Assembly (NCBI GenBank): GCA_002316005.1
Contig: DCIM01000070.1
Span: forward strand, 1-43,586
DNA length: 43,586 nucleotides
Source: Prevotellaceae bacterium UBA1726
GTDB taxonomy: Bacteria; Bacteroidota; Bacteroidia; Bacteroidales; Bacteroidaceae
Direction: 5' to 3'
The notes beneath the pieces are model-generated. The model was not told the origin of the DNA and ran no database searches. It saw only the letters and a program-made list of their open reading frames with translations. Position numbers and translations under genes: made by a program. Numbering within the stretch: position 1 is the stretch's first letter; every line of letters starts with the position of its first letter. Of this stretch, positions 1-7,744 are shown piece after piece.

Positions 1-123
1 GAGCATCCTGGGGTCCCCACAATTCAGGAGCGAAAGCGACGTCATGCAGTGGGGAGAGCGGAGGCAATCGAGGCTTAATGATGCGAAAGCATCAGTCCGT
101 GCCGAGATTTGCCGAACGCGTTT
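1..123. other. Structured non-coding spacer upstream of tRNA-Thr
   Basis: No coding region is evident. The stretch is rich in short inverted repeats. GATGC/GCATC closes a GAAA tetraloop at 80-93. TCCCCAC (14-20) can pair with GTGGGGA near 50-56. GAGGCAA (61-67) can pair with TTGCCTC (122-128), which runs into the 5' acceptor strand of the tRNA that follows. It could be a tRNA leader, the tail of an upstream transcript, or repeat debris. No known RNA family was recognised. Confidence 0.4.
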
Positions 124-178
<55 letters not shown>

Positions 179-196
<18 letters not shown>

Positions 197-300
197 CCTC
201 TTGTCGCAGCTAACGAGTATAACCTCGTGACCAAGGTCAGGGTTCTTTCTTCGCAAGCTACGAAAGCGGCAAAGCCGAGCGCGAGTCCCGTTATCGGCTC
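179..300 (+). repeat. 19-bp direct repeat of the tRNA-Thr 3' end (179-197 and 282-300)
   Basis: The 19 bases from the T-loop to just past the acceptor 3' strand of tRNA-Thr (179-197) recur exactly at 282-300, 103 bases downstream. Between the copies lies a hairpin-rich segment (ACGAG/CTCGT, GACC/GGTC, TTCG/CGAA) with no coding potential. A duplicated tRNA 3' end is the usual footprint of integration at a tRNA gene, but it could also be the remains of a decayed tandem tRNA copy. No integrase is visible in the window. Confidence 0.65.
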
Positions 301-309
301 ATATTTTCT

Positions 310-385
310 GCGGTAATAGCTCAGTTGGTAGAGCTTCGGCTTCCCAAGCCGAGGGTCACGGGTTCGAGCCCCGCTTACCGCTCCA
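310..385 (+). tRNA. tRNA-Gly (CCC anticodon)
   Basis: Complete cloverleaf. The acceptor GCGGTAA/TTACCGC is perfectly paired. The D-arm is GCTC/GAGC, the anticodon arm is TCGGC-TTCCCAA-GCCGA with anticodon CCC, and the T-loop is TTCGAGC. The 3' CCA is encoded (383-385). The outermost T-stem pair is A-C, a minor flaw. It reads GGG glycine codons. It probably shares a transcript with the upstream tRNA-Thr and ends at the hairpin at 400-429. Confidence 0.93.
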
Positions 386-399
386 AGAATACAAAAGCA

Positions 400-429
400 A
401 AAGGTTGCACCCTTCCGGATGCAACCTTT
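400..429. terminator. Bidirectional intrinsic terminator between tRNA-Gly and rny
   Basis: A 10-bp perfect stem (AAAGGTTGCA at 400-409, TGCAACCTTT at 420-429) with a 10-base loop. It is followed by T-rich sequence on the plus strand and by TTTTGCTTTTG on the minus strand. It sits between the convergent tRNA and rny transcripts and could end both. Confidence 0.75.
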
Positions 430-449
430 ATTATTTTCTCATCTAAATC

Positions 450-1985
450 TTACTTAGCATATGCTACTGAACGAGTCTCACGAATTACTGTAATCTTAAC
501 CTGACCAGGATAAGTCATCTCATTCTGAATCTTTGTAGCAATCTCTGCTGAGAGCTTCTCTGACTCTGCATCGTCCATCTTGTCGGCACCAACGATTACA
601 CGAAGTTCACGACCTGCCTGAATTGCATAAGTCTTAGTTACACCTGGATAAGACATAGCAATTGCCTCAAGGTCATTAAGACGCTTGATATATGCCTCTA
701 CGATTTCACGGCGAGCACCAGGACGAGCACCAGAGATAGCATCACATACCTGTACGATTGGCGCGAGCATTGTCTGCATCTCCATCTCATCGTGGTGAGC
801 ACCAATAGCATTGCAGATATCTGGCTTCTCCTTGAATTTCTCAGCAACCTTTGCACCATAGATTGCGTGTGGCAACTCGCTCTCCTCATCAGGCACCTTA
901 CCAATATCGTGGAGCAAACCAGCACGCTTTGCTTTCTTTGGATTAAGACCCAGTTCTGAAGCCATAACAGCACAGAGATTAGCTGTTTCACGAGCATGCT
1001 GAAGAAGGTTCTGACCGTATGAAGAACGATACTTCATCTTACCAACAATGCGGATAAGTTCTGGATGAAGTCCGTGGATACCAAGGTCGATTGCAGTACG
1101 CTTACCTGTTTCAATGATTTCATTGTCAAGCTGCTTCTTAACCTTTGCCACAACTTCCTCAATGCGTGCTGGGTGGATACGACCGTCAGCAACCAACTGA
1201 TGGAGAGCAAGACGACAAACCTCACGACGAATTGGATCAAAAGCTGAAATAACGATTGCCTCTGGTGTGTCATCTACAACGATTTCCACACCCGTTGCAG
1301 CCTCAAGAGCACGGATATTACGGCCCTCACGACCGATAATGCGACCCTTAACCTCGTCATTATCAATATGGAATACAGATACAGAATTCTCAATTGCAGT
1401 CTCAGTTGCTACACGCTGGATTGTCTGAATTACAATCTTCTTAGCCTGCTGATTAGCATTGAGTTTTGCCTCGTCCATAATCTCATTGATGTAGCTTGCA
1501 GCCTCAGTCTTTGCCTCGTCCTTAAGCGACTCAACAAGACGATTCTTTGCCTCTTCTGCAGAAAGGCCTGAAAGTTCTTCAAGCTTTTCACGCTCCATGC
1601 TCTGCATCTTCTCGAGTTCCTGCTGCTTCACCTGAAGCAACTTCTTCTCGTTGTCAATGCGCTGCTGAGCCTGATCAACATCCTGCTTACGACGACCAAG
1701 TTCCTCCTGGCGCTGATTAAGCGAGATTTCACGCTGCTTGAGTCGGTTTTCGTTCTGCTGAATCTTCTGATTACGCTGCTGAACTTCCTTCTCAAGTTCT
1801 GATTTCTTGTTAAGGAACTTCTCTTTTACCTCGAGAAGTTTCTTCTCCTTGACTACCTCTGCCTCCTTATTAGCCTCGGTAATCATCTTGTTATATTCTC
1901 CCTTTATTGCATAGCGGAAGAGTAGATAGCCCAAAATGCCACCCACAACAAGAGCGACAGCGGCTATAATGATTAATACTACCAT
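450..1985 (-). CDS. rny: Ribonuclease Y
   Basis: Membrane-anchored endoribonuclease that starts mRNA decay. The 511-residue product has the full RNase Y layout and the usual length. An N-terminal transmembrane segment (about 2-24) is followed by a long charged coiled coil (about 30-160). The KH RNA-binding domain carries GRIIGREGRN at 214-223. The HD metal-dependent phosphohydrolase domain has H330 and the HD pair H359-D360 in GLLHDIGKV. The start at 1985 gives the hydrophobic anchor directly. It lies downstream of zapA on the same strand, but a terminator-like hairpin (2070-2093) separates them, so it may have its own promoter; no clear TAnnTTTG box is seen in the 108-base gap. Identification is secure. 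Confidence 0.97.
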   Translation of the reverse strand: MVVLIIIAAVALVVGGILGYLLFRYAIKGEYNKMITEANKEAEVVKEKKLLEVKEKFLNKKSELEKEVQQRNQKIQQNENRLKQREISLNQRQEELGRRKQDVDQAQQRIDNEKKLLQVKQQELEKMQSMEREKLEELSGLSAEEAKNRLVESLKDEAKTEAASYINEIMDEAKLNANQQAKKIVIQTIQRVATETAIENSVSVFHIDNDEVKGRIIGREGRNIRALEAATGVEIVVDDTPEAIVISAFDPIRREVCRLALHQLVADGRIHPARIEEVVAKVKKQLDNEIIETGKRTAIDLGIHGLHPELIRIVGKMKYRSSYGQNLLQHARETANLCAVMASELGLNPKKAKRAGLLHDIGKVPDEESELPHAIYGAKVAEKFKEKPDICNAIGAHHDEMEMQTMLAPIVQVCDAISGARPGARREIVEAYIKRLNDLEAIAMSYPGVTKTYAIQAGRELRVIVGADKMDDAESEKLSAEIATKIQNEMTYPGQVKITVIRETRSVAYAK

Positions 1986-2069
1986 TAATTAAAATTATTA
2001 TTGTTAAACATTCTCTTTAAAACACACATGTCAGAGAGTGCTTAGCAATAGAGTGAAAATACGAAAAAG

Positions 2070-2093
2070 CCACCTATTATATAAATAAGGTGG
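2070..2093 (-). terminator. Terminator hairpin after zapA
   Basis: CCACCT (2070-2075) pairs with AGGTGG (2088-2093), extended by three A-T pairs around a one-base bulge. On the minus strand it begins directly after the zapA stop codon and is followed by TTTTT. It would end, or attenuate, transcription between zapA and rny. Confidence 0.6.
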
Positions 2094-2393
2094 TTATTTC
2101 ATAGCTTCTTCGATTTCTGAAGTCAACTTTGAGAGAATATCGTTAAAAGGCATTACATCATTGCGTCCAGCCTCCTTTACATAACGGAGAGCAATATCAA
2201 TGAGTGCCATATACAGAAGTTCCTTATCAGCCTTCACACCCTTGAAGCGTGATGCATAAGAGTTGACCACATCAGTAATCAACTTTCCACTCTTTCTGTA
2301 GTACTCCTCTTCGTCACGAGGAACATTTACAGAAAGGTCTGTATCATAGACATGTATTGTAATACGTAACTTATTTCCTGTATCTCCAGCCAT
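2094..2393 (-). CDS. zapA: Cell division protein ZapA
   Basis: Small FtsZ-associated protein that helps bundle FtsZ at the division ring. The 99-residue product has the family pattern: an N-terminal beta-rich part (KLRITIHVYDTDLSVNVPRDEE) followed by helices with the characteristic A-x-R-F-x-G segment (residues about 47-51) and a C-terminal coiled-coil helix ending EIEEAMK. Length is normal. It is the second gene of a two-gene unit: the upstream coiled-coil gene ends 8 bases before the zapA ATG. A hairpin terminator abuts its stop codon. The call rests on remembered family features and size; small ZapA-like proteins are divergent, so confidence is high but not absolute. Confidence 0.85.
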   Translation of the reverse strand: MAGDTGNKLRITIHVYDTDLSVNVPRDEEEYYRKSGKLITDVVNSYASRFKGVKADKELLYMALIDIALRYVKEAGRNDVMPFNDILSKLTSEIEEAMK

Positions 2394-2401
2394 CGCTCAA
2401 A

Positions 2402-2695
2402 CTATTTTTCACCTAAGAGCGTAATACACTTGTTGACATCACGGATAATCTTTGCCACACGCTTCTTTGCTGTTTCAAGATCCCCATCTGTCACCTCTAA
2501 CATTTTCGCCATTTTCAGGCTATCGTAGTCACGCTGAGCCTGAGCGAGTTGCCCCTTCAATTCATTGATGGTCTTTTCCTGCTCATCCACCATGGCATAA
2601 AGCTCACGATTCTCCTTTACAGTATCCTTGTACTGGAGAATCATCTGCCTCATTCGGGTAGTGAAAAGGTTTAAAGTCTGCTCATTTTCATTCAT
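2402..2695 (-). CDS. Small coiled-coil protein upstream of zapA (ZapB-like?)
   Basis: A 97-residue protein, acidic and helical, with heptad-like spacing over about residues 10-65 (MRQMILQYKDTVKENRELYAMV, then DEQEKTINELKGQLAQAQRDY). It ends with a short helix (AKKRVAKIIRDVNKCITLLGEK). No catalytic motif, signal peptide or membrane segment is seen. Its position as first gene of a transcript with zapA, 8 bases apart, suggests a division partner, by analogy with the coiled-coil ZapB of enterobacteria; that is inference. A consensus promoter lies 20-51 bases upstream. Confidence 0.75.
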   Translation of the reverse strand: MNENEQTLNLFTTRMRQMILQYKDTVKENRELYAMVDEQEKTINELKGQLAQAQRDYDSLKMAKMLEVTDGDLETAKKRVAKIIRDVNKCITLLGEK

Positions 2696-2714
2696 ACGAC
2701 TAACGAATTTGCTA

Positions 2715-2746
2715 CAAATTTACTGTTTTTTTTCGAAAACTGCAAA
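2715..2746 (-). promoter_or_regulatory. Bacteroidetes-type promoter of the zapA unit
   Basis: On the minus strand, -7 box TAAATTTG (2715-2722) with a -33 TTTG (2743-2746) 20 bases upstream. This matches the primary sigma consensus of the phylum (TTTG, 19-21 bases, TAnnTTTG). Transcription would begin shortly before the ATG at 2695, giving a very short leader. Confidence 0.65.
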
Positions 2747-2790
2747 AAATATTGTATTTTTTTGCCGTTAACAGACGAAATTTGTACTAT

Positions 2791-3414
2791 TTATTTGTCA
2801 TCCTCAGCCTTTGGAGGTTCCTTTTTGGCAAGCATGACAATCTGGAACACGAAATTAGTGATCCATTCCTGAGTAAATCCAAGACGCTTATTGTACTGGC
2901 GAATTGCAACTGCAGTCTTCATCACGCCAGGATCATCAAAATCATTCTTGGTAAGGATATCGTTGACAGTTTTCTCTGTCATTGACTTGATTGCGCTCTT
3001 GAAGAATGATGGCATACGAAGTTTAAACTTCATAAGGTTGCCAAGAAGCATCATCAAATCCTGAGAGAATCCCTGGAACTGAATCATGTAAACCTGAACA
3101 TCCTGAATCTTACGGCAATTCTTACGAATACTCTGATCAACCTCCTTAAAGAAGTTATCATCAGTATTGTATAATTCTTTCATCATCTTCTTACACTGAT
3201 TTCTCTCACCTGCACCGAGGCGGTTATTCTGTGTAGGAATATGAAGTGTACTCTTAAATGTACGAAGGTCAGGAAGCATAGCCAAATTATTGATTCCTAA
3301 TGTATTGGCCAATGAAGCTTGGAAATAAACTCTAACAAGAGTCATGTAGTCTTCAACACCACCTACCTTATTGTCATTATTGCTTTTTCCAAAAAGCTTT
3401 GAAAATAAACCCAT
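2791..3414 (-). CDS. Hypothetical protein, 207 residues
   Basis: Not recognised. The chosen start (ATG at 3412-3414, protein MGLFSKLFGK...) lies downstream of a consensus promoter at 3463-3493; the earlier in-frame ATG at 3465 overlaps that promoter and is rejected. The product is mostly helical, without signal peptide, membrane segment or catalytic signature. It has an amphipathic start (GLFSKLFGKS), a middle rich in M/L/F (QFQGFSQDLMMLLGNLMKFK) and an acidic tail. It is a single-gene transcript, divergent from rfbA and upstream of the zapA unit. An in-frame extension to 3465 exists but is unlikely to be translated. Confidence 0.7.
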   Translation of the reverse strand: MGLFSKLFGKSNNDNKVGGVEDYMTLVRVYFQASLANTLGINNLAMLPDLRTFKSTLHIPTQNNRLGAGERNQCKKMMKELYNTDDNFFKEVDQSIRKNCRKIQDVQVYMIQFQGFSQDLMMLLGNLMKFKLRMPSFFKSAIKSMTEKTVNDILTKNDFDDPGVMKTAVAIRQYNKRLGFTQEWITNFVFQIVMLAKKEPPKAEDDK

Positions 3415-3462
3415 ATAAATATTTTTCTTAGTTAGCAGACTGAGAACATCCCAATCCGTTTG

Positions 3463-3493
3463 CAAAAGTACAATTTTTTATCCAAAAAGCAAA
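3463..3493 (-). promoter_or_regulatory. Consensus promoter of the 207-residue hypothetical gene
   Basis: On the minus strand, -7 box TACTTTTG (3463-3470) and -33 TTTG (3490-3493) with exactly 19 bases between, one of the best promoter matches in the window. Transcription would start near 3456, which fixes the start codon at 3414. Confidence 0.7.
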
Positions 3494-3607
3494 ATGGGAA
3501 TATGATTTTTTTGCATATTCCTTCAAATCAGACTGACAAAGGGCAGAAAAAGAAGCAAAAAACTAAAAGTTTTTCCAACAAACTCGTAATAGTTGCTTTT
3601 TTTTTAT

Positions 3608-3615
3608 TATCTTTG
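3608..3615 (+). promoter_or_regulatory. Putative -7 box for rfbA
   Basis: TATCTTTG fits TAnnTTTG and lies 31 bases before the rfbA ATG. No good -33 TTTG is found at the expected spacing, only T-rich sequence, so the call rests on one box and its position. Confidence 0.5.
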
Positions 3616-3646
3616 CCGAAAATTATTAGAAAATCCTCATATATAT

Positions 3647-4522
3647 ATGAAAGGTATAGTTTTAGCAGGTGGTTCTGGCACACGCCTCTACCCTATTACA
3701 AAAGGAATCAGCAAGCAGTTGATACCTATCTACGACAAGCCTATGATTTACTATCCTATTTCTGTCTTGATGTTGGCGGGAATCAAGGATATCCTCATCA
3801 TATCCACACCACATGACCTTCCTGGATTCAAGCGTCTTTTGGGTGACGGTAGTGAGTTGGGCGTTAATTTTCAATATGCAGAACAGCCTTCACCAGATGG
3901 ACTTGCGCAAGCATTTATTATCGGTGAAGAGTTTATTGGTAATGACGCTGCTTGCCTTGTTCTTGGTGACAACATCTTCCACGGTAGTGGATTCTCTGCT
4001 CTTTTGAAGGAGAGTGTTCGTGCCGCAGAAGAGGATGGTAATGCGACAGTATTCGGTTACTATGTAAATGATCCAGAGCGTTATGGTGTAGCAGAATTCG
4101 ATAGCGATGGCAATTGTCTAAGCATTGAGGAAAAGCCTACCAACCCTAAGAGCAATTATGCGGTTGTAGGTTTGTACTTCTATCCTAACAGTGTAGTAGA
4201 AATCGCAAAGAACATCAAACCAAGTGCGCGTGGTGAGTTGGAAATCACTACAGTCAACCAAGAATACCTTGCGCAGAACAACCTTAAAGTTCAGACATTA
4301 CAGCGAGGATTCACATGGCTCGATACTGGAACACACGATAGTCTCTCTGAGGCAAGTACCTATATTGAGGTTATTGAAAAGCGCCAGGGGTTGAAGATTG
4401 CATGTCTTGAGGAAATTGCCTACAAGAAAGGTTGGATTGACAAAGAGCAACTTCGCAAAGATGCAATGCCTATGGCGAAGAACGAATACGGCAAGTACTT
4501 GCTTCGTCTTATTGAAGAATAA
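3647..4522 (+). CDS. rfbA: Glucose-1-phosphate thymidylyltransferase
   Basis: Makes dTDP-glucose from glucose-1-phosphate and dTTP, the first step to dTDP-L-rhamnose for surface polysaccharides. Starting at ATG 3647 the protein has 291 residues, the normal size, and begins MKGIVLAGGSGTRLYP, the nucleotide-binding signature G-G-x-G-T-R-L. Also seen are KQLIPIYDKPMIYYP, the LGDNIFHG motif and the substrate-binding EEKPTNPKSNYAVVGLYFY. The longer in-frame start at 3593 overlaps the -7 box and adds residues not expected of the family. The other dTDP-rhamnose genes (rfbB, rfbC, rfbD) are not next to it; instead a Wzc-type kinase follows 42 bases downstream on the same strand. Confidence 0.96.
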   Translation: MKGIVLAGGSGTRLYPITKGISKQLIPIYDKPMIYYPISVLMLAGIKDILIISTPHDLPGFKRLLGDGSELGVNFQYAEQPSPDGLAQAFIIGEEFIGNDAACLVLGDNIFHGSGFSALLKESVRAAEEDGNATVFGYYVNDPERYGVAEFDSDGNCLSIEEKPTNPKSNYAVVGLYFYPNSVVEIAKNIKPSARGELEITTVNQEYLAQNNLKVQTLQRGFTWLDTGTHDSLSEASTYIEVIEKRQGLKIACLEEIAYKKGWIDKEQLRKDAMPMAKNEYGKYLLRLIEE

Positions 4523-4564
4523 AAATAGTGAGAAATAATAACTTAAAGAGTTTCGTAATAATTT

Positions 4565-7090
4565 ATGGAAGACATTAATAACATTGGATTGAATGACATT
4601 TTCGACAATGAAGAACAGTCATCGTTCGACTTCAAGTCAATCTACACAATGCTAATTCTTAATTGGCAGTGGTTTGTATTATCTTTGCTTTTCTGCTTAG
4701 GTTGTGCTTATGTTTACTTGAGATATACAACTCCTGTCTATCGTGCTGCAGCAAAGATGCTCATTAAGGAAGAAGACAACACCCGCTCTTCTCGCAATGC
4801 CCTTGTCAATGCAACAAATCTCGGTATGATGTCAAACTCTCAGGGTATTGACAACGAGATGGAGATTCTCAAGTCAAAAGCTATCAGCGAAGAGGCTGTA
4901 AAGGATCTCAAGCTCTATACACTCTATTGGGAAAAAGGACGCATCAAGGACAGAATCATCTACAAGACTCAGCCTATCAATGTAGATATTGACCCTATCC
5001 ACCTCCAGCGTCTATCAACAACAATTCCTTTGAATATCACACGCAATGGAAATGCCTATGATGTTGAGGGAACATATAATGTTTATGGCAATGACGGTTC
5101 CGCAAAGGCCCTGAACATCAAGGAACATATCACCTCGCTTCCTGCTGTCATCAAAACAAAGATAGGTTTGATTACACTCAGCCCTAACGGAAAGCGTATG
5201 CTTGGTGATGGAAAAACTCTCATCACGACAATAGTACCTCCATATGCTATTGCTGGACGATATGCTGGTGGACTTGGTGTTTCTCAGAGTTCCAAGACTA
5301 CAACCATCGCTGTACTCAGTCTTACGGATACAAGTGCAGAGCGTGCCATTGACTATCTTGAGGCTCTTGTTGTTGCCTATAACCGACAGGCTAATGAGGA
5401 CAAGAATGAAATTGCTGTTCGTACAGAGGACTTCATCAATGGCCGACTTGAGAAAATCAGTCTCGAACTTGGCAATACAGATGGCGCTGTCGAGCAGTTT
5501 AAGCGTAGCAATCAGATGATTGAGTTTAATATGAATGCTTCTCAGACAATGTCGAATGCCAATGAGTATGATCAGAAACTGATTGACATTAACATGCAGA
5601 TTGCTCTCATCAACAACCTCAGCAGCTATATTGAAAACGAGGAAAACAAATACAAGGTTATTCCTTCGAACATTGGTTTGACAGATGGTAGCACCACTGC
5701 CCTTATTAATAATTATAATAAGGTGGCACTTGAGCGTAGTACACTCCTTCGTACAGCCGGTGAGCTCAACCCTGCCATTAAGCCACTTAACGCTCAGCTG
5801 GACGACCTTCTCTCAAGTATTCGCAAGGCGATGAATCAATGCAAGAGTACTCTTGAGATTCAGCGTTCGGGAATATCTGCTCAATACAACAAATATCAGG
5901 GACAGATTCTCAACTCTCCTGAGCAGCAGCGTGTGATGAACCAGATTGGTCGTCAGCAGGAAGTACAGACAGCCCTCTACACAATGCTTCTTCAGAAGCG
6001 TGAGGAGAACTCTATTTCACTCGCAGCAACTGCAGACAAGGGACGACTCATTGACCGTCCTTCTTTCGCCGGACAGGTTTCGCCAAAGAAATCATTCATT
6101 ATGTCTATTGCATTCGGTGTAGGTCTTGGTTTCCCATTGCTGATATTGCTCATCATCAACTTCTTCAAGTACAAGATTGAGAGTCATGATGATGTTGCAA
6201 AACTCACTAAAGTTCCAATCATCGCTGATATTGCAGTAGCAAGCGATAGTGCAAAGACAAAGGCGGACATCGTTGTTCACGAGAACCAAAACAACATGAT
6301 GGAGGAAATCTTCCGTGCAATGCGTACCAACCTCCAGTTTATGATGGAAGAAGGACAGAAGGTTATCATGGCAACATCAAGTATTGCTGGTGAAGGTAAG
6401 ACATTCTGTATTTCCAACCTCGCCATCAGTTTTGCTTTGCTTGGTAAGAAAGTAATCCTTGTCGGTCTTGATATTCGTAAGCCTCGTTTGGCAGAGTTGT
6501 TTGAGATTAATGACCACAAGCATGGTATTACTCCATTGCTCACATTGTCAAAGCCAACTGTTGAGGATGTGCGTGCACAGATTGTACCTTCTGAAATCAA
6601 CGACAACCTTGACCTTCTTATGGCAGGTCCTGTGCCTCCAAACCCAGCAGAACTTGTTGCTCGCAAACAACTTGATGAAGTCTTTGAAATCCTGAAGCAG
6701 GAATATGATGTTGTGCTTATTGATACAGCTCCGGTTGGTCTTGTAACCGATACCTTGCAGCTTGCTCGTGTCGCAGATGCCACACTCTTAGTCTGCCGTG
6801 CTGATTATACACCAAAGGACAACATCCTTATGGTAAATGACCTTGCTACCGAGAAGAAGCTGCCTAATATGGCTATCGCTATCAACGGCATCGATATGTC
6901 AAAGAAGAAGTATGGCTACTACTATGGTTACGGAAAATACGGCCGTTACGGTAAGTACGGACGCAGTTACAAGTCTTACGGCAAGTATGGTTCTTACGGA
7001 CATTACGGCTCTTATGGACATTATGGCTCATACGGCAACTATAGCAGCAGCCACTATGGAAATGAGAATGATACTTCTGTAAAACTCTAA
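4565..7090 (+). CDS. Polysaccharide co-polymerase / tyrosine autokinase (Wzc type)
   Basis: Inner-membrane protein controlling polysaccharide chain length and export through cycles of tyrosine phosphorylation. The 841 residues contain an N-terminal Wzz-like region with a transmembrane segment near 30-53 and a long periplasmic helical part. A second membrane segment lies near 515-540 (preceded by the proline-rich PKKSFIMSIAFG). The cytoplasmic BY-kinase domain has Walker A S-S-I-A-GEGKT (609-613), Walker A' VGLDIRKP (633-640) and Walker B VVLIDTAP (716-723). The last 60 residues are a Tyr/Gly tail with 18 tyrosines, including alternating YGSYGHYG repeats, the expected autophosphorylation cluster but long and regular. 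It lies between rfbA and a HAD phosphatase gene on one strand. No cognate Wza-type export gene is adjacent. Confidence 0.93.
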   Translation: MEDINNIGLNDIFDNEEQSSFDFKSIYTMLILNWQWFVLSLLFCLGCAYVYLRYTTPVYRAAAKMLIKEEDNTRSSRNALVNATNLGMMSNSQGIDNEMEILKSKAISEEAVKDLKLYTLYWEKGRIKDRIIYKTQPINVDIDPIHLQRLSTTIPLNITRNGNAYDVEGTYNVYGNDGSAKALNIKEHITSLPAVIKTKIGLITLSPNGKRMLGDGKTLITTIVPPYAIAGRYAGGLGVSQSSKTTTIAVLSLTDTSAERAIDYLEALVVAYNRQANEDKNEIAVRTEDFINGRLEKISLELGNTDGAVEQFKRSNQMIEFNMNASQTMSNANEYDQKLIDINMQIALINNLSSYIENEENKYKVIPSNIGLTDGSTTALINNYNKVALERSTLLRTAGELNPAIKPLNAQLDDLLSSIRKAMNQCKSTLEIQRSGISAQYNKYQGQILNSPEQQRVMNQIGRQQEVQTALYTMLLQKREENSISLAATADKGRLIDRPSFAGQVSPKKSFIMSIAFGVGLGFPLLILLIINFFKYKIESHDDVAKLTKVPIIADIAVASDSAKTKADIVVHENQNNMMEEIFRAMRTNLQFMMEEGQKVIMATSSIAGEGKTFCISNLAISFALLGKKVILVGLDIRKPRLAELFEINDHKHGITPLLTLSKPTVEDVRAQIVPSEINDNLDLLMAGPVPPNPAELVARKQLDEVFEILKQEYDVVLIDTAPVGLVTDTLQLARVADATLLVCRADYTPKDNILMVNDLATEKKLPNMAIAINGIDMSKKKYGYYYGYGKYGRYGKYGRSYKSYGKYGSYGHYGSYGHYGSYGNYSSSHYGNENDTSVKL

Positions 7091-7107
7091 TATTCAAGAC
7101 CACCAAT

Positions 7108-7539
7108 ATGGTTATAGCAGTTGATTTTGACGGCACAATAGTTGAACATCGCTATCCGGAAATCGGTACAGAGATTCCATTCGCAACAGAAACTCTGCGT
7201 ATGCTCATCCAGGATCAGCACCGCCTGATCTTATGGAGTGTACGCGAGGGACAGTTGCTACAGGATGCCGTTGATTGGTGCCGTGAGCGTGGTGTGGAGT
7301 TCTATGCCGTAAACAAGGACTATCCGGAAGAGGAAAAAGAAAAGAACAACCACTTCTCGCGCAAACTGAAAGTTGACATGTGGATTGACGATCGCAATGT
7401 AGGTGGTTTGCCTGAATGGGGACAGATTTATCGCATCATCAAAGAAGGAAAGACTTATGAGCAACTGCTTCGCGAAAGTCTTCGTTCACGCCTTGAAGAT
7501 CACGAGGCACCTAAACGCAAACACTGGTGGAACAGATAG
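7108..7539 (+). CDS. HAD-type phosphatase (BT0820-like)
   Basis: Small cytoplasmic phosphatase of the haloacid dehalogenase superfamily; substrate unknown. The 143-residue product starts MVIAVDFDGT, motif I with the nucleophile D6 and acid/base D8. Motif II is probably S/T in LILWSVREG, and motif IV is the acidic pair in WIDDRNVGG. There is no large cap domain. Its size and signatures recall the Bacteroides protein family named after BT0820. It begins 17 bases after the Wzc-type gene and is probably co-transcribed, so a role in polysaccharide precursor or phosphate metabolism is possible but unproven. A strong hairpin terminator follows. Confidence 0.85.
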   Translation: MVIAVDFDGTIVEHRYPEIGTEIPFATETLRMLIQDQHRLILWSVREGQLLQDAVDWCRERGVEFYAVNKDYPEEEKEKNNHFSRKLKVDMWIDDRNVGGLPEWGQIYRIIKEGKTYEQLLRESLRSRLEDHEAPKRKHWWNR

Positions 7540-7568
7540 TTCATATTTCCACTTTCTATAATTAATAG

Positions 7569-7612
7569 ACGCTACCAATATAGTCGAAAAACAGACATTA
7601 TATTGGTAGCGT
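7569..7612 (+). terminator. Intrinsic terminator after the rfbA-wzc-HAD unit
   Basis: Perfect 14-bp stem (7569-7582 with 7599-7612; arms ACGCTACCAATATA and its complement) with a 16-base loop. It is followed by TTCTCTTTTA on the plus strand. It lies 29 bases after the HAD gene stop. Confidence 0.85.
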
Positions 7613-7634
7613 TTCTCTTTTACTATTTGGAAGT

Positions 7635-7725
7635 TTTGTCCCCACGGTGAAAAACAGTTGTCCCCGCATTGAAAAACAGTTGTCCCCACGGCGCGGGGAC
7701 AGTTGTTTTTCAGCGTGGGGACAAA
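7635..7725. repeat. GTCCCC/GGGGAC inverted-repeat cluster in a convergent gap
   Basis: Outer arms TTTGTCCCCACG (7635-7646) and CGTGGGGACAAA (7714-7725) are perfect complements. Inside, GAAAAACAGTTGTCCCC occurs twice in direct orientation, and a near-complement GGGGACAGTTGTTTTTC occurs once. The whole block can fold into one long stem or into alternative shorter ones. It lies between the terminator of the plus-strand unit and the stop of the minus-strand helicase gene. It resembles REP/BIME-type intergenic elements in form; no protein is encoded. Confidence 0.8.
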
Positions 7726-7744
7726 GTCATTCCTATTAAATCAC

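Noticed and set aside
1986..2069. 6S RNA gene between zapA and rny
   Set aside because: The gap is too short (108 bases including the zapA terminator) and shows no long hairpin with a central bubble.
3415..3465. Earlier start for the 207-residue hypothetical gene
   Set aside because: The ATG at 3465 overlaps a consensus -7 box, so it would not be in the transcript.
3593..3646. Earlier start for rfbA
   Set aside because: The extra 18 residues overlap the -7 box region and precede the canonical MKGIVLAGGSGTR start.
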